Below, in pieces: positions 48,124 to 62,000 of a stretch of 64,000 bases of DNA. A program made the position numbers and the translations under genes. Where the stretch lies: assembly GCA_040954595.2 (NCBI GenBank), contig CM082586.2:3100001-3164000 (forward strand), given 5' to 3'. The DNA is from Balanoglossus misakiensis (taxonomy: Eukaryota > Hemichordata). Numbering within the stretch: position 1 is the stretch's first letter; every line of letters begins with the position of its first letter. The notes under the pieces are model-generated. The model had not been told where the DNA came from and did no database searches. It saw only the letters and a program-made list of their open reading frames with translations.

Positions 48124-51100
48124 TTACAGTATTGCACATAATTTGCTTCCTTGTTGATTGGTCCCCAGTTTGGGATTTCGTACTCTGGTCGTCGTGGTTA
48201 CATGTTTGGAAGGAGCTGTGGGTAGGGATTTGGGAGGAGCAACGTGAGGTCTGGATGGAGGATTTTCAAGTTTCCATGGTGATATTTTACACTCTGGTGA
48301 GGCTTTCTTTCCAGCGTTGTCTTGAAGGCTTGCTGCTGACTTCTCTCTGACAATAAAGTTTTACAAAAGAGGTTAGGCATTGGTTACAAATTAAAGGACT
48401 AAATTACATCAAAACTAAGACTGACCAGGTGTAAACAACAATATCCAAGTAATATGCGAATCATCAACTCACCCACTCAGATCACTGTAATTTGTGTATT
48501 CACACTGGACCACCTGGTTGTTCTTCATGACACACTGACTGTTGTCGTGCATATATTTATCAGCGTACAGACCACTGAAGAGCAGATTGTCCTCAACCAG
48601 GCCACAGGAAAAACTCAACATGGTGATTCCGTGGTCATTGCCGGAATAAACACGGTTCCGAAGCACCTGGCAAATTGAAAAGATGCCATATATGGATGAT
48701 TGATTGTTAATTTTTGTAGGCAGAATGAAAAAAATACAGATACAGCTATGTAGCTTTAAATTTGTTTTTTCTTCTGAAGACTGTAAATTCTCTCAGAATG
48801 TATGTACCTGAAATCCCTTTGTTGTTCCCCTTCCCAACTGTATCCCGGACATCTGATTCCCAATGATGTCATTCTCCACGATTCTGCCACTTCCTCTCGT
48901 CACCACGCCATACTTGCTGTTGTCATAGATACCGTTGCCTTGGAGATCCGTGGAGCTGCTCTCCGTGATGGCCACCCCTGACCCGGCATTGCAGGTGACA
49001 CTATTGTTGACCACCGTGGCAGTGGGTTTCTGATCCACGACGACGCCTGTGCCACAGTTGCCATGGATAGCGTTGGCCTCAACTCGGATTGGGTCACTGC
49101 CTTTAATGCAAATTCCATTACCTGTGCGAATAAAAAAACATTCCCTATTACATATTAACACATCTGCATGATCTAATTTCACAACAGAAAAAAGCAGACA
49201 TCGTATGGCAAATGTATGAAAGCTCCAATCATATAGAAATGACATGTTTCCCTACATGCAAATAAGAAAATCAAATATACATTTTCACTGAAGTAACGAC
49301 ATGATCTATATCTGTTTTCCTCTCATTTTTGCTGTTTATTTTTGTCTTCAATGAGCTTATCTTCATTTGTTGTACCCTGAATGAAATGGTTTGAATGAAA
49401 TGAAAACTAAACACAATCTCCACTGACCTGCGTTGTGATATATGCTATTATGTTCCACCGTGGCCACTTTCACAGATGGAATCTTTTCGCTTTCATCTTC
49501 CTCCTCGGGCACTTCAAGCTCGTTGCCATGACTACCTGCTGCCTCCATGTTGCCGTGGTGACCGGCGTTCTCTCGATAGGCAACAAACGCAATGCCTGCG
49601 TCATTGTTGTTGCTGATTTGGTTGCCATGGACAAGCGGCTTGCTGGATGACATAATCCACACACCATGGCCAAAATTACCTACAGACATGTAAAAATAAA
49701 TCTTGTCAAAACTATGAGACAAATTTGGAGTCCAATTAACAAGAAGATAGCCCTTGTATTTTTCTCTACAATTTTAATACAGCTACATGTAGATGTTTAT
49801 TTATTATGCATGTACAATACCATTCCCTTACCACATCTCAAACTCGACATGTGACTGCCACACACACACACACACACACACACACAACACTAACAGAACC
49901 GTCAGCACAAAACAGTGTTCACTTACCATGGATGACATTGTTCTCAATTCTACCAAGGGCGCCCTGTCCGATCACCACGCCGTCCGAGGCTCCATTGCAT
50001 ATCCAGTTATCCCTGACCAGTGGATTGCCACCGTTGCGAATGTCCACCCCGCCCCACTGATTGTTACTGACCATGTTATCTGAAGGGCAGGAACAAACAT
50101 ACGAGTTTAAAGTTTTGAAAGCTGATGTTGTAGATGAAAATGTGGGAGTCCCTTGATTTCCTCCCAGATTGAATATATGTGTGTCCCATTTATTGTGTAC
50201 ACGAGGGTGGATTTTTGACAGGGAGAATGTCTTTGCTTGTTAATCGCAGAGAACAGGGGTTGTGATTTCAATATATCTGAAACACAACACAGGACAAAGA
50301 GCCCTGGCGACGACCATATGTACATGTACCAGCATTAAACTGCCTTATGATAAAACATAGCATGAGATGAATTCAACCTCTCTCTGCTCAGCTATGAATA
50401 GATACACTTTTGAAACAGCTGTCGTACACAGCATGCGGGTCGCTACGCTGCCCCGGGGGCACAAGAAGTGGGAGGAGTGTTTTTCTATTGTGCAAATATT
50501 GTCACAGCTCACGCATTACAGTTATTCACGCATCAGTTGTTCTTGCCAGTTACTGGTTGACTTCTGAATCCTGTGCTCGGTGTTAAGCGAGAGAGAGAGT
50601 CTAATTAATGCTCAGTTCCGTACCTGTTATCCTGCCTCTTCCATGTTCATTGATTGCGATTCCCGCAGCTTTACCATTACACACTTTGTTGTGACTACGG
50701 ACACACAAATAAAAAACATCAAACTCATCAAAAGGGATTTTAACATGCAAACAGCTTACACTGAAAATTAACTAATCATTATCTGTTGCTTGATTGCTTT
50801 TTCATTAGATTAAGTGTAAACCTTGTGAAGTACCAGTAACACTTACCTGACCACTGGGTTACCTTTGTACAAAATATAAATACCAGCTTCTTTGTTGATA
50901 TAGATATCGTTATCACAGATGATTCCCTTGCCACCTCCCAGAACTACTATTCCTGATCTCTTTCCATGATGAATGTGATTACACTGGAAATAAAATAAAA
51001 CACAAATCATTCAGATTGTTAATCTGGTCCATGCGTATTTCTGATTCTTATTTAAAGTATTATGATGTTTCAGCAAAATTTCAGATGCCTAGTTTTGCTT

Positions 51101-53134
51101 CTTAACTACAGTCGATTCACCTCTAAACCAGGAGAAATGAATTTTTAAGCACATCCCCTTTTTTGTACCTGAATGACAGGATCAGCCTGTTTCCGGATGT
51201 CAATTGCAGCTTCTCCGTTGGCATAGATGTCGTTCCCGGCTACCACTCCTCCGGAATACAACCTCATGAAAATCCCGGAAGTCCTGCAGTGATGGATTAG
51301 ATTCCACAGGACAGCAACCTGAAAGAAGGCAGAGTGCATTCACGTCCATATTTTCCTTCATTTTTATGATAGCCAGGGAAATGAAATCAAAGTGGGAAAT
51401 GTAAGTTGGAGCAAGGAACGTACCCTGCAGAACTAGTGTTTTGAAATCTACACTAAGGATACAAAAATCACAGCCTTACTTTTGTGAATTGGATGCACCG
51501 AATTCCATACGCACAATCCTCAATGTCGTTCCGGTAGAGTCGAATATCTCCATGGCAACTGACCATGATACCGCCGCCCTGGCATTTGTAAATTTTGCAA
51601 TTCCGGATGAGACACCCCCGGAGTTTGTCCATGACCTCCTTCATTTTGGCATAGTTCCGGAGTTCCCGGTCCACCTGGTTCGACTCCTGCGATTGCACCG
51701 TGCACTGGAAGGACCGATCCTGGTACTTGCTCTGGACGAGTCGCTGGCCGGCGAGGTACGACAGACGGTGAACGGACGGGTCCGGAAGGCTCTCCTGCTC
51801 CACATCACTGTCCTCGGAGTCGCTGGAAATTTCCGACGTATCCGTGTCGTACAACAGGTACTGGTCGTCGTGCGGGTCTTCGTTCGCCTCCAGGACGCTG
51901 CTGCTCTGAGACAAACGGCTGGCAGTGGTCTCCGAGCTCAACGTCTTGGTCTCGTGGCGACCGTGGTGCGGCAGAAGGGACGACCCGGCGCGGTCTTTCA
52001 AATGGTCAATACTGTGCTGGTTTATCCTCGTCTGTACAGCCTCCAAGAGCTGCTTGTAAACCAGTCCATAGTCTGTGCTGGGATAGCCCCACGCATTGAT
52101 TGCTGCCGAGTTGTTACTCTGTGTGAACTCGCAGTTCTCGATCAGACCGATGCTCACAGAGTCGAGTTCAACGGGAGCGTGCTTGAATTTTGAAAAACGT
52201 ATGTGACAAGTGGCAGGGGCGTGAATCTCTATATTTCCATCTTCAAATTGGCAGTTATCGATTTGCACATGTCCGAAAGTAGACTGAAATTGGAAGGTAC
52301 ACATGTTTGGTTGGACAACACAGTAACAAAAATTGCCAGACATATTTCTATCAAAAGTTTCAGCTTGTAAGTGTTCCAAAATTCAAAAAACAATTGATGC
52401 CATTACATGGACTCACTGAAAACAAGAAAAGTAAATCCAGATGAATTATTGTTGGTTCTGTTTGATGATTATCATTTTGGTCACCTGGATGGTATTAATT
52501 GTCTTACCTGTATGATAGTTGATGTGAACCACGGCGCTTTAATGACAAGATTGCACAATCTGGCTGTTTCCGCCTGCAATTCAATGCTGGCCGAGAGCAC
52601 TACATCACCGAGTTTACCGCATCCAACAAGTTCTAATGGCAGTTTCGACAGCATCATGAATTGTTCGTCATAAGTGCCAGGGTGCAGGAATATTCGATCA
52701 AAGGCACTGGCATTGTTGAGGGCGTCTTTCAGATTCTGAAAGTCGCATCTATTGCCGACGTGGAGAACCTTGCGATCGCGCCGCTTGCGAAAGACGTACA
52801 AGCACTGCGTCTGGTCCAGATCTTTGGAGTACTCGCACCAGACTTTGTTCGCCAGGTAGTGGTCTCTGAGGGCCTGCTTCCAGGATCTTGGTTCGACGTG
52901 GGGTGCGATCGGCCAGTTCGGGTGTCTCCATTCCGAGAAGCTGTAATAGAGCTGTCGCCACCGAGTGTTATCCAAGCAACAGACAAGATCGTTCCAGAGA
53001 TGGCAAACTTGGCAACACCGACACAGATCGCTGAAGGAGAGATGGGTGAAACAGAGGCTCCATAGCTCCGGTGGTAGAGTTGGCGTCACAGGGCTGCACT
53101 TTTCTGTCGGGTTTTTCTGAGGCTTGGACGGCAT
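48124..53134 (-). CDS. FBXO10: F-box only protein 10, right-handed beta-helix (10 coding exons)
   Basis: FBXO10 is the substrate receptor of an SCF (SKP1-CUL1) ubiquitin ligase; BCL2 is a reported human target. Exons are 52508-53134, 51480-52283, 51169-51318, 50847-50983, 50624-50694, 49927-50079, 49428-49679, 48808-49121, 48473-48666 and 48124-48346, total 2925 nt, in frame, 974 aa (human 956). The F-box is at about residues 20-60 (LPPELWSLCFTHLSFSDLCRCCQVCHLWNDL), followed by the RWRQLY and RHPNWP blocks. A long parallel beta-helix of CASH/PbH1 repeats (NQWGGVDIRNGGNPLVRDN, GNGIYDNSKYGVV) spans about 130-910. A poorly conserved acidic loop interrupts it at about 290-400. The C-terminus is KLCAIL, a CaaX box like the human CTIL. 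I took the ATG at 53134. A strong 3' splice site near 53216 indicates an upstream 5' UTR exon. Confidence 0.97.
49858..49886 (+). repeat. (CA)n microsatellite in FBXO10 intron
   Basis: A CA dinucleotide run of about 14 units lies between FBXO10 exons. Confidence 0.9.
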
Positions 53135-53216
53135 TTCGTCTCCAGGTGGGACCACCCACAGTTGAAGCTGCTAACGCCTTCGAGTCACAGTAATTGCACA
53201 TTGGTAATCAACCTGT

Positions 53217-54226
53217 ACAAGATAAAACAATACAGGTTCGCTTTATGTGTGATTCCGTGAGACACCGCGACACATAGACAAGGGCCTGTCACACCCATGG
53301 TGTTCTTTTGTTAAACACCATTATCTTCAATTGTGTGATTGGAGTGACCAAGGTTAATATGCAGGGACACAGGGTCAAGTCATGTGTGTAGCAAGACGGG
53401 AGGCCATGTATCCAGGCACAGCGGAGGGTAGAAGCAAACTATTCTTGCACTCAAAGTGCATTTGGATGGGGTCATCAGGGGATGTGGCTTTTGTCCAGAA
53501 AAAAAATTCACATTCTCCTTAACATTCCTAAAATAGAATCCATTAAAAGATAAAGGTGCCACCATGCCAAGTCAGTTTCACAGAAATGACAATGGTAGAA
53601 GTTTTTTCCTAGCGGTTCAGATGTGGTATAGTAATGGATTAAATTTTAGTCCGTTTTGTGAGTGGTAGTTCCTGGAATCACGGTCAGTTGCCATGGAGAT
53701 ATTTGACACTTATCCCAATATGACCAATGAGGGCACTGTCTGCTGTAACAAACATATACCCTTGTCTGGCCACAGAGGGCATTGTTTGACTAAAAAATAC
53801 AACAGGGTTAGTTTCAAATGTTGTACTGCCAGACCCAGGGTTGTTCACATCAGGAGAATAGGAGAAATAAAGGGCTATTCTACTACCTGTACAGCACTTC
53901 AAGAGTCTGTACAGCTTCCTGAAAATTACTATTAGTTTGAACCTGAACTAGGATTTTAACTTGATTAAATTCACCATTGTTGGTGTGGGCGTAATCTGTG
54001 TATTATCCCTCATCCCCAATCTTCGAAATTAGAGTGAATGAAATTGGTATTTAATTCTCTGACGTTGAAATTACATTCACTAACTGCAGTATAGCTTTTG
54101 GCAAGGTCGCATTAACAGCTGGCTTCACATCTATGCAGATTAAATACTGGCTATCTCAGTTGAAGGATGACAATGCAAGGTCTTTATGACAGGAATAATG
54201 TACACATGTGCAAATCATTGTTTTCC

Positions 54227-54259
<33 letters not shown>

Positions 54260-56399
54260 ATGTATCCACCAAGGTCAAGGGTCAAAAACATGCTACACCT
54301 CTATTTGTGTTGGTGTTAACCAGAATCAGCATTTATCTCTCTTAACTGTTGTGGTTTAGCAGTGTTTAAGCCACAACCATTTTTAGGGGGGGGGGGCATA
54401 GGACTCTTTTTTAGAAGAGAAAATTATTTCAAATCTGTGATTTTTGCTGTTAACAGGATATCACTATAGTTACTGCCACAACTATCACACTATTCAGGCG
54501 TTCCCATGATTTGCCTTAGAATTGTTCTATTTTGCCTCGGGACTTTACTAATCTCACCTCAGACCTAAACAGAAAAGCCCCTCAGAACTAAACAAGCTGC
54601 ATGCAGTACATAAAGCAGCCGTGGATTGATTCTTCTCTAACAAGGACTAATGGTGATTTCAGTTTAAAAAGACTGCAGGCAAGGGTGACGGTGTTGTGCT
54701 CAAATGTGACTCCACTATAACATTTTCAACACAAAAATAGAATTCTGATGTGTGACGTGCTATGCTTAACAACTGCAGCACAGTTACTATTACCACTAGC
54801 GTGATTTGTTAGATTACCATGACAACACATTCCCTCTGATATTATCATATTCACCAGGCTATGATTGAAAGGCTGTCGTATTCATCTGATAATTTGTATC
54901 TTTGTCAAAAGGCTGGATTTGAAATATTTTATTGATTAAAAATATGCTACAAGTGGCAGCTATTTCTTCAAACTCTTACTGCAGTCAGATGTCGACTATT
55001 TTACCCATGGTGCAATTATTATAATTTGACCCCCTAGCATGATGTAAAAACCTAAACTAAGATTTTAGGTGGTAAAAAATGCAGAGAAATGCTGAACATG
55101 TCTTGGATTTAAGAAATTGCAGTAGCTACACCAAACAAAATTATTGAAATCATGACAAGTTAGACAAGTTACAGCTAATCATAATATCATCTGCATCACT
55201 GGTTCCCCTGATTTCATATAAATAACAGTGTAGCCATGCTAAGAACCAGGATAGCAGGCACTCCATAAATGACTAGTGGGACTGCTCTGAAAAAGTCAAA
55301 CTTCAAAAGCATATTAAATGTGAAACAGATGAACTGATTTTAATTGAACACTTTGACAACGTGCACATGGGACATTCACCAGTTTTTGTGTCCTGCAAAT
55401 AACTGTCAGTGTTCTGCTGCTGCCTCATACATATTCGCATTTTAATGACTGTCCATTGTTCTAGTATTTTGACACCCCTACTCCTCTTTTGATTCACCTG
55501 CACCTGGACACATTTTTCACTCTGAATAATAACTAGTAGCCCATGATTCTCTGCCACTTTGTTCATTCCACTTTTGGATCTGATGGAGACTGCATGTCTT
55601 GGAAAGCTCATGCTTTAGAACCAGCAGAGGTACCATGGCAGTACCAACTAGTATATTTCAGTGCTGTCAAACACTCAAGGGATCACAGTGGTGTTGATAT
55701 GCTGTGGGTCCGTAATACTTCCAGTTCAGTCACTGTCAAACCAATTTGCCAACAAATTGTGCAGCTGAAGGATGCAACGGACCAACAGCAACACCACAGC
55801 ACTGCAATATTGGAACTGGTCAGCTCCGCGCGCGCGTTCGCGCTAATGGGGAAGCCTTTAGCGCGTACGCGCAAACAACAACTGACAGTCCCATCTCTCC
55901 CGTGATTGCATCTGTCGGGAACCGGATTTGGCATTTGACAGGGGATGGATTGTACGGTTGTGTGTGGAAACTCAACTGACCAATGGAGACATTTTTCTAG
56001 CCATGTCCTCCCTCATGTCATGATGTCTGCTGTTCATTTCATTGGCGCAACAGAAAATCGGAATGGATCATAAGACAAGCAAAGTGTGCAGCTTGAAGTT
56101 GAGGAGAACACATCTGCTCCCCACCCCCGTGACATGGACAGAATGCCAATGATCGCGCACATGGTCACTGCCAGATTGATGTGACGTTCGATCATGTCAA
56201 CAGAACCGTGTAAACCCATAGGAACCCGTGCAGATGAATATGGATGGACGCATATCGCATGCCGCAACTGCACAACGCACGCGAATCTGCATCGAGCGAT
56301 CGGACATACTGGCAATCACCAAACTAACTGAGAAAGTACGCTACAGTTTTGAAGTAGCATCGCCCACCTTTGGAATTGACTTTGTAGTCTCGTAGTACT
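53217..56399. other. Gene-poor flank upstream of FBXO10
   Basis: No ORF here has recognisable similarity. The frame at 55746-55979 is short and uncorroborated. A C30 run at 54228-54257 and a G11 run at 54386-54396 are the only clear structures. Confidence 0.5.
54228..54257 (+). repeat. C30 homopolymer
   Basis: Thirty consecutive cytosines, followed about 130 bp later by a G11 run at 54386-54396. The G-strand could form quadruplex structures. The exact length may be affected by sequencing or assembly. Confidence 0.8.
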
Positions 56400-57560
56400 T
56401 TCTTGCATGGTGTCTCTTCTATGTGCTTTGATATTGCTCCAAGTCGCCATCTTGATTCGTTTGCTAATCAGATGTTTATTTGGGTAGTTGCTACCATTAA
56501 GAAAAAGGGGTGTAGTTTTTCGAATTAGCAACACAGACTTTCTACTTTTGAATTGCTATGAGTCTACGGTCAGATACAACCTGTATTTTTTTTAATTAAT
56601 ACGCTTAAAAATCCCCTAACAAGTTTGATAACTTATCCGATGTGATGGGGTCGAGCAATCAGGTTAAACATTGTTGAACTCAACATAGTTTAGTCCCCTG
56701 ACACTAATATCTTGTGGGGTTCAAGGGCGAGCTCATTAGCTATGTACAGTAAAAAGCACCCACAGAACGCGAATCGAAGCAAAAAAATAAAAAGTTCGAT
56801 GCAGCTGGCACTTTTTCTTGAACCTTCTTGTGCGCAGCTGAGACAAATTTACTTTTTCCTCGCAAAATTATCGAAGAAGTGAGCAAGTTGATTAAATTGC
56901 AATGCATTGTGGGAAGCAGAATTCGCACAAACAACAACAGAGGTACTGAATTTCAATATGGCGGCAGTACTGGGGACCAACGGAGTAGTCTACCGTATGT
57001 ATTCCCCGAATGCTCGTCCCCGCAGCAACTACAGTTAAAAAAACGGGTAAGGTCAATGATTTCTTAAACCCGCCTTCCACATCCGATGGTTAGGTAAGCT
57101 GGTTTTCGCGTTCTGTCCCCCCAAAATTACTCCCAACTTGTTCCCATCTTTTATTGCTCGGCTCCCAAGATGCTAAGCCGTGTGTGTGTGTGGGCCGTGC
57201 CTGCAATAGTTGGTCGTACGCATTTTCTTCCGACTATTTGTGAAAGCTGTCGCTTTGCAGTTGTTTTCCCGTCATCTGCCGAAGAAAAGAGGCCTTCGTG
57301 ATTATATGACACATCTGCCCAGTTTTGTGCGACTTTGTCGCAAAGTTGTTGCAGCAATGAAATCGACATGGCCAAACTCTCAGCGAGCGCTTTCGCAGTT
57401 TTCGTCGGCTGCGAGTCCGAATTAAATTACGTAACATTAAGAAGCAAAAACTTCTGTAAGGAAACTCGCTTTCAGCGAATTCCACTGCGTGTCATTTGCA
57501 CGGTACGAAGGGGACTTTCCTCAGAAAGTTAAAGCATGGGTTATGGTTTTTACGGGAGTT
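56400..57560. promoter_or_regulatory. Possible divergent promoter / first-exon zone
   Basis: This interval is richer in CpG than its surroundings. Two YY1-like words point outwards: CAAGATGGCGAC on the minus strand near 56444-56455, followed by a possible donor near 56372, and AATATGGCGGCA on the plus strand near 56955-56967, followed by a possible donor GTATGT near 56996. It may hold the FBXO10 first exon on the minus strand and the start of an unknown plus-strand gene. No downstream exon was found to confirm either. Confidence 0.3.
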
Positions 57561-58769
57561 ATTGTTGACATTTTTGCGGTATGCATGAAGCGAGAACATG
57601 TCGATCTCTGATGCTGGGAGGTGGGCCGAGTTACGTGGTCCCCCGTCGTATCAAGTATCGTTCAGAAACATCTACACGCTGTGCGCATACGATGACCTTA
57701 GACAGATCTAAACTCAAAATGTCATGGTTTTATCACCAATTCTGGACGGGTTAAGTTGTATCAAACATGCAGGCTTTTTTTCCATCGCTGATCATGTTTT
57801 TTCCCCCAATACCATGGCCCCATCTCACGCTATTATCCTAGGCGTGCGGGCAATATTATTATGCAGTTGCAGTGTAACAGTGGGGTCCGGTCTTTGATCA
57901 AGGTCGAGCGCCTATTGAAACGACTACCATGCACTTCGCTTTTCAATCAAAGATGGTCTTTTGAGCATTCGGTCCCATTGTTGCACCATCTGTGGGACCG
58001 AACCACAAAATAGACGACCAGACATCTTACACACAGGCTGGAGTGAAAATGTTTGCATAATAATGCAAATGTTTTTCAGAAGCAGTGTGGCGTGCTATTG
58101 TTAATGTATGTTGTGTATATTTCACAATGTGCGGATTTGTAAACAAAACAGTTCATAACAGTTTGATTACCTGGATTTGTTTGAGAACTGCAAAAAAATG
58201 CTGTTTTTAATATGGCTTGGTTTATGGCTGTATGTAGATATCTAAAATTGTATGTAGATTCAGAAACATGTTCATCCTAGAATGGGTCAAGGTCATCACA
58301 GCTTGGAATAAGCCATACCATTAAAACATGGTCTCCTATATTCTATTAAAATAAATGTAGACAACAAGTATAATTAATTAGCCAATGAAGCTGAACAGGT
58401 GAATGCATAATGAAGAAAAAATTAAAAATCTGCCGCACTTTTATGAAAATGTTTTGTTTACAAAATACATAGCAGATGAGCCCCCGGAGAATAACTTTTG
58501 TTCTGTGGGTGAGATTTCAAAAATGCAATATGGTGCAAATGTTTATTTTCTTTGTGTGTTTTTTTTTGTATAGAGTAGACTGCTTATTTTGTCTTTGCAA
58601 TTCATACACGTATGGCGCATTTGAATACGAGTTTGTTAAGCATTTGAAGGAAGTCGCAGATATTTGACTTCAGATTATATATATAATGTGTAGTCTCATC
58701 AGTTCTGCTGTGGCATTTTATGTCAAAACATAGCACAGAATTTTTCAGTAGCTGTGTTTGACTCATGAT

Positions 58770-59000
58770 TTCCATGTTTTATGATGTTGTGGACAATAAA
58801 GATACTCTATTCGTTCTCTTCTCTTCTGTTTATTTCTGAGACTTGCCCTTAAATGGGCATATGGCCTATATAAGTATAATTATAAGAGCATTGAGCATTT
58901 GACAAAATAAGCTAGAATATAGAATACAAGTTTATAAATAGTAAACTCAAATTTGTATGATATTTTGGACAATAAAGATATACTATTTTATTCTTTTCAT
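58770..59000 (+). repeat. Two related poly(A)-signal-bearing segments
   Basis: TGGACAATAAAGATA followed by CT/TATT-rich sequence occurs twice, at 58791-58804 and 58967-58980, each preceded by a similar ATGAT-TT stretch. These could be 3' ends of retroelement fragments or of an unannotated plus-strand transcript. Confidence 0.4.
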
Positions 59001-62000
59001 TGTTGTTTAAGAAAAACAATGTTTCAGCCATTTGAGCAGAGTATTTTGTTTAAAACAAACTCCCACTCACAAGCATGAATCCCTGCATAATTTATGCCTG
59101 CCAGCCAATTGATAGTTGGTATGTTTCGCCATGGATGATTGCTATACATCCTACATGTATTAAATATTGACTGATTTACATTGTCTTCCATTTAAGTTTT
59201 ATTGACAGAGTAATAATGATTCATCAATCAACAGAGTTTACTGTTAGTTTCGAATATGAATGTAAATATATACATGCAAATGTGGGAATCTAATACAGGG
59301 AATAGAGTATCTCTTGGCAAAACAACCAATCATTAAATAGGCATATTGTCTGCCCTTTAATATTACGTTGGGTGGTTGACATGTAGCCACCCATATTCTA
59401 CTATTACCCATGTTCTCCCCAGAACTATTAAATCACAGTAGCCACTACTACTGGTATTACATTTTGGCAAAACAACAGAAATTATTGCCATAGCAATCTT
59501 GTCTATTGTTATGCAAATAAGCATCCCGAACAGCAGGAATTCCTGGAAAGAACACTGATTATTAAACTGGGTCAGAGAGAGATAGAGAGAAATCCAATGC
59601 CATGGATGAAGTACATGTTATTTGATGATTTCCATTATCTCATTATGTTCAAATAATGAGTGTGGTATTAAGTTGGGGAAGGAGGATTTGAGGCTAGCTT
59701 TAGGGGATACAACTCGTGATCATATTAGCAAGAATGACAAGACATTTCCCTGGCATATTTACTAATATAGGGATGTATACAGCAGTTGTTGTTACCAGAC
59801 AAAAAGCTGTGTAGGTGTGAACCAAAAAGGCCGAGTCAGCTGTTAAAAATCCTGAACAAATTCAATGGAAAATTCCTCTTCTACGTCCCTTTCTGAATAC
59901 AACAACTTGCCCACTTTTGCGCTTCATTTCTGGTGTAACTAATCTGTGTGTTATGGCAGCGAAAGAGCGCCGTGAAATTCAGTTGAAATTGCGTTGCCTT
60001 GCAGGGTGTCTGAACTACCAGCAATCTGGCCTGTTGTCGTGCCAAGTTTGTGGCACAGTCTACGCTGTGTTGATTGAATTCCTGTGTCTAGACAGCCAAG
60101 TCCAATGAAAAAACTTGTACCCCAATATTTGATGTGTGTTTGTTTGTTTGTGTGTCTGCTCTCAAACTACCAAACTGAACACCAGTATGTGCATGTATAT
60201 GACTCTAAGCCAGACAAAGTTGTTAATTAATAAGGCGCTTTACACTAAATTTGCAGGACTGTGTGTCACACTCCCGGCAGGAAGAGACCATACTGTATTC
60301 AGCAACAGATCTCTTGTACATCATGGCAACAGTATAAAACTGTATCACCACATTGAACATGTTGTTTAAATAGTTACTAAAGAAAACTGCAAGGATCTCA
60401 AGCACAAAGGCATACAATAAAACTGTGGAGGTGGAAGTATGTGGAATCAATCGATTCAGAACGGCAATTGTCTGCTTAATTTGGCATAAAAGACATTCAC
60501 AAAACCACAAACAGCGGCTCAATCTGCATACACCAGCATGTAGAAGTTGTGGGTAAAGGAATGACTCCTTTCAGGTATTCTCAATAAATGTCTTCATTCT
60601 CACTTTTAGTTTTACTCTTCTTGTCCTAATGTCTTTCAGTGATTGTGTAGTGTTGGTGATATGAAAGTAGAATTCATTCGAAACACTTCTAAATTCTTAT
60701 GATAAAAAAAACCCAGACATCAGCCTACTAGTTTGTTAATCTCCACCATCGTTATAATTTATAAGATCTTCCGCATGATTGAAGTAATGGTATATATTTT
60801 ATCAAAACTAGTGTTTGTTACAAAAAGTATTGATATATTAGCATTTCTCTATGTGACTGTTTCACCCCTGAAAACTGGACAGGGTAACTGATACACTTCT
60901 CCAGTGAGAAAACTATGCCAAGGTCATGAGCAGTATGGTTCTCACTTTTCCCCCATTGTGAGGCTCGCAGAGATCTATCTGCAGTTCAACACATACCTTG
61001 AATGCATGGACTATCACTGACCTGCCATGGAAAAAAATTCATGCATTCTGATTTTGACGATAGGTGATTTTGTTTACGTAATTCAGGATGTCAGAGTTTT
61101 GACTGTATGGTGCTGAAAGTGTTGGTCCATTCTTTCTTCAAGTCCTGACTCCTTGAGAAATAATTGCCTCTGTTGATATCGCGAAAATTTCCCGTTTTAC
61201 AGTATGTAGAGGATGACCCAGGCTGACAAATGTCTGACGTGCTTCCCAGCAACTGTTGTCTTGCAAAGCTTTTTTTCACGATATAATGTTTAATCCCCGT
61301 CAACAGCCTCGGCTGATTCTATCAGGGCTGTTAGAGGACTTTTTTTCTCTTAGAAAAAAGTTGAATCTCACTCATGGTACTATAGTAGAAGTCATGTGTG
61401 AAATGGTACTATTAGCATACTTTATCAGCTGTTCTGATAATTAAAGGGTTTGTATCGGCATGTCTGTGGTAGGCGCAAAGTGTAACTGCTACAGCACACA
61501 TCATTGCAAACAGTGAGGTTGTGACTTTGCGTTAGTTATTACACTGTACATTATGGCAAACAACACATGGTTACTTTTTATCACATTTCCAGGTTGCTCT
61601 GATATTCCGTGTGTTGGTTGATAGGGTCTCCCTGAACATCCTATCCTGTGTAATAGACAGAGAAGTCGCACGTGCAGTTCAGACTACCCTCCCCTTTGAT
61701 TTTCAACTCATGTTCACCTTCGTATGTGCTTTGGTCAACTGAGAGGAACATATATTTGTTTTACAATTGAGTCTGTTAAAATACATGTACCATAAAACTT
61801 GACCATATGTAATGATTTATCTGAGCCCACGCTTTTCTCTGAACATATGTGTATGTATACTGTGGTCTGTGTAATTACTCAGTGTATTGTGATGCAAGAC
61901 TTTTTGGTTCTCATAAATTTTTCAGTTGCCAGCTTTTGTCACTCAGTAGAAAAACACCTGACATTGCTGGACAAAGCAAGGTCAGATGGTGATAAAGAAA

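Noticed and set aside
51441-52193. 250-codon plus-strand ORF
   Set aside because: Antisense to FBXO10 exon 2, which has conserved F-box/beta-helix coding; the plus frame has no recognisable domain.
55746-55979. 77-codon ORF with a zinc-finger-like CAAEGCN start
   Set aside because: Resembles a THAP-type beginning only in a few residues, is very short, and no continuing exon with the rest of the domain was found.
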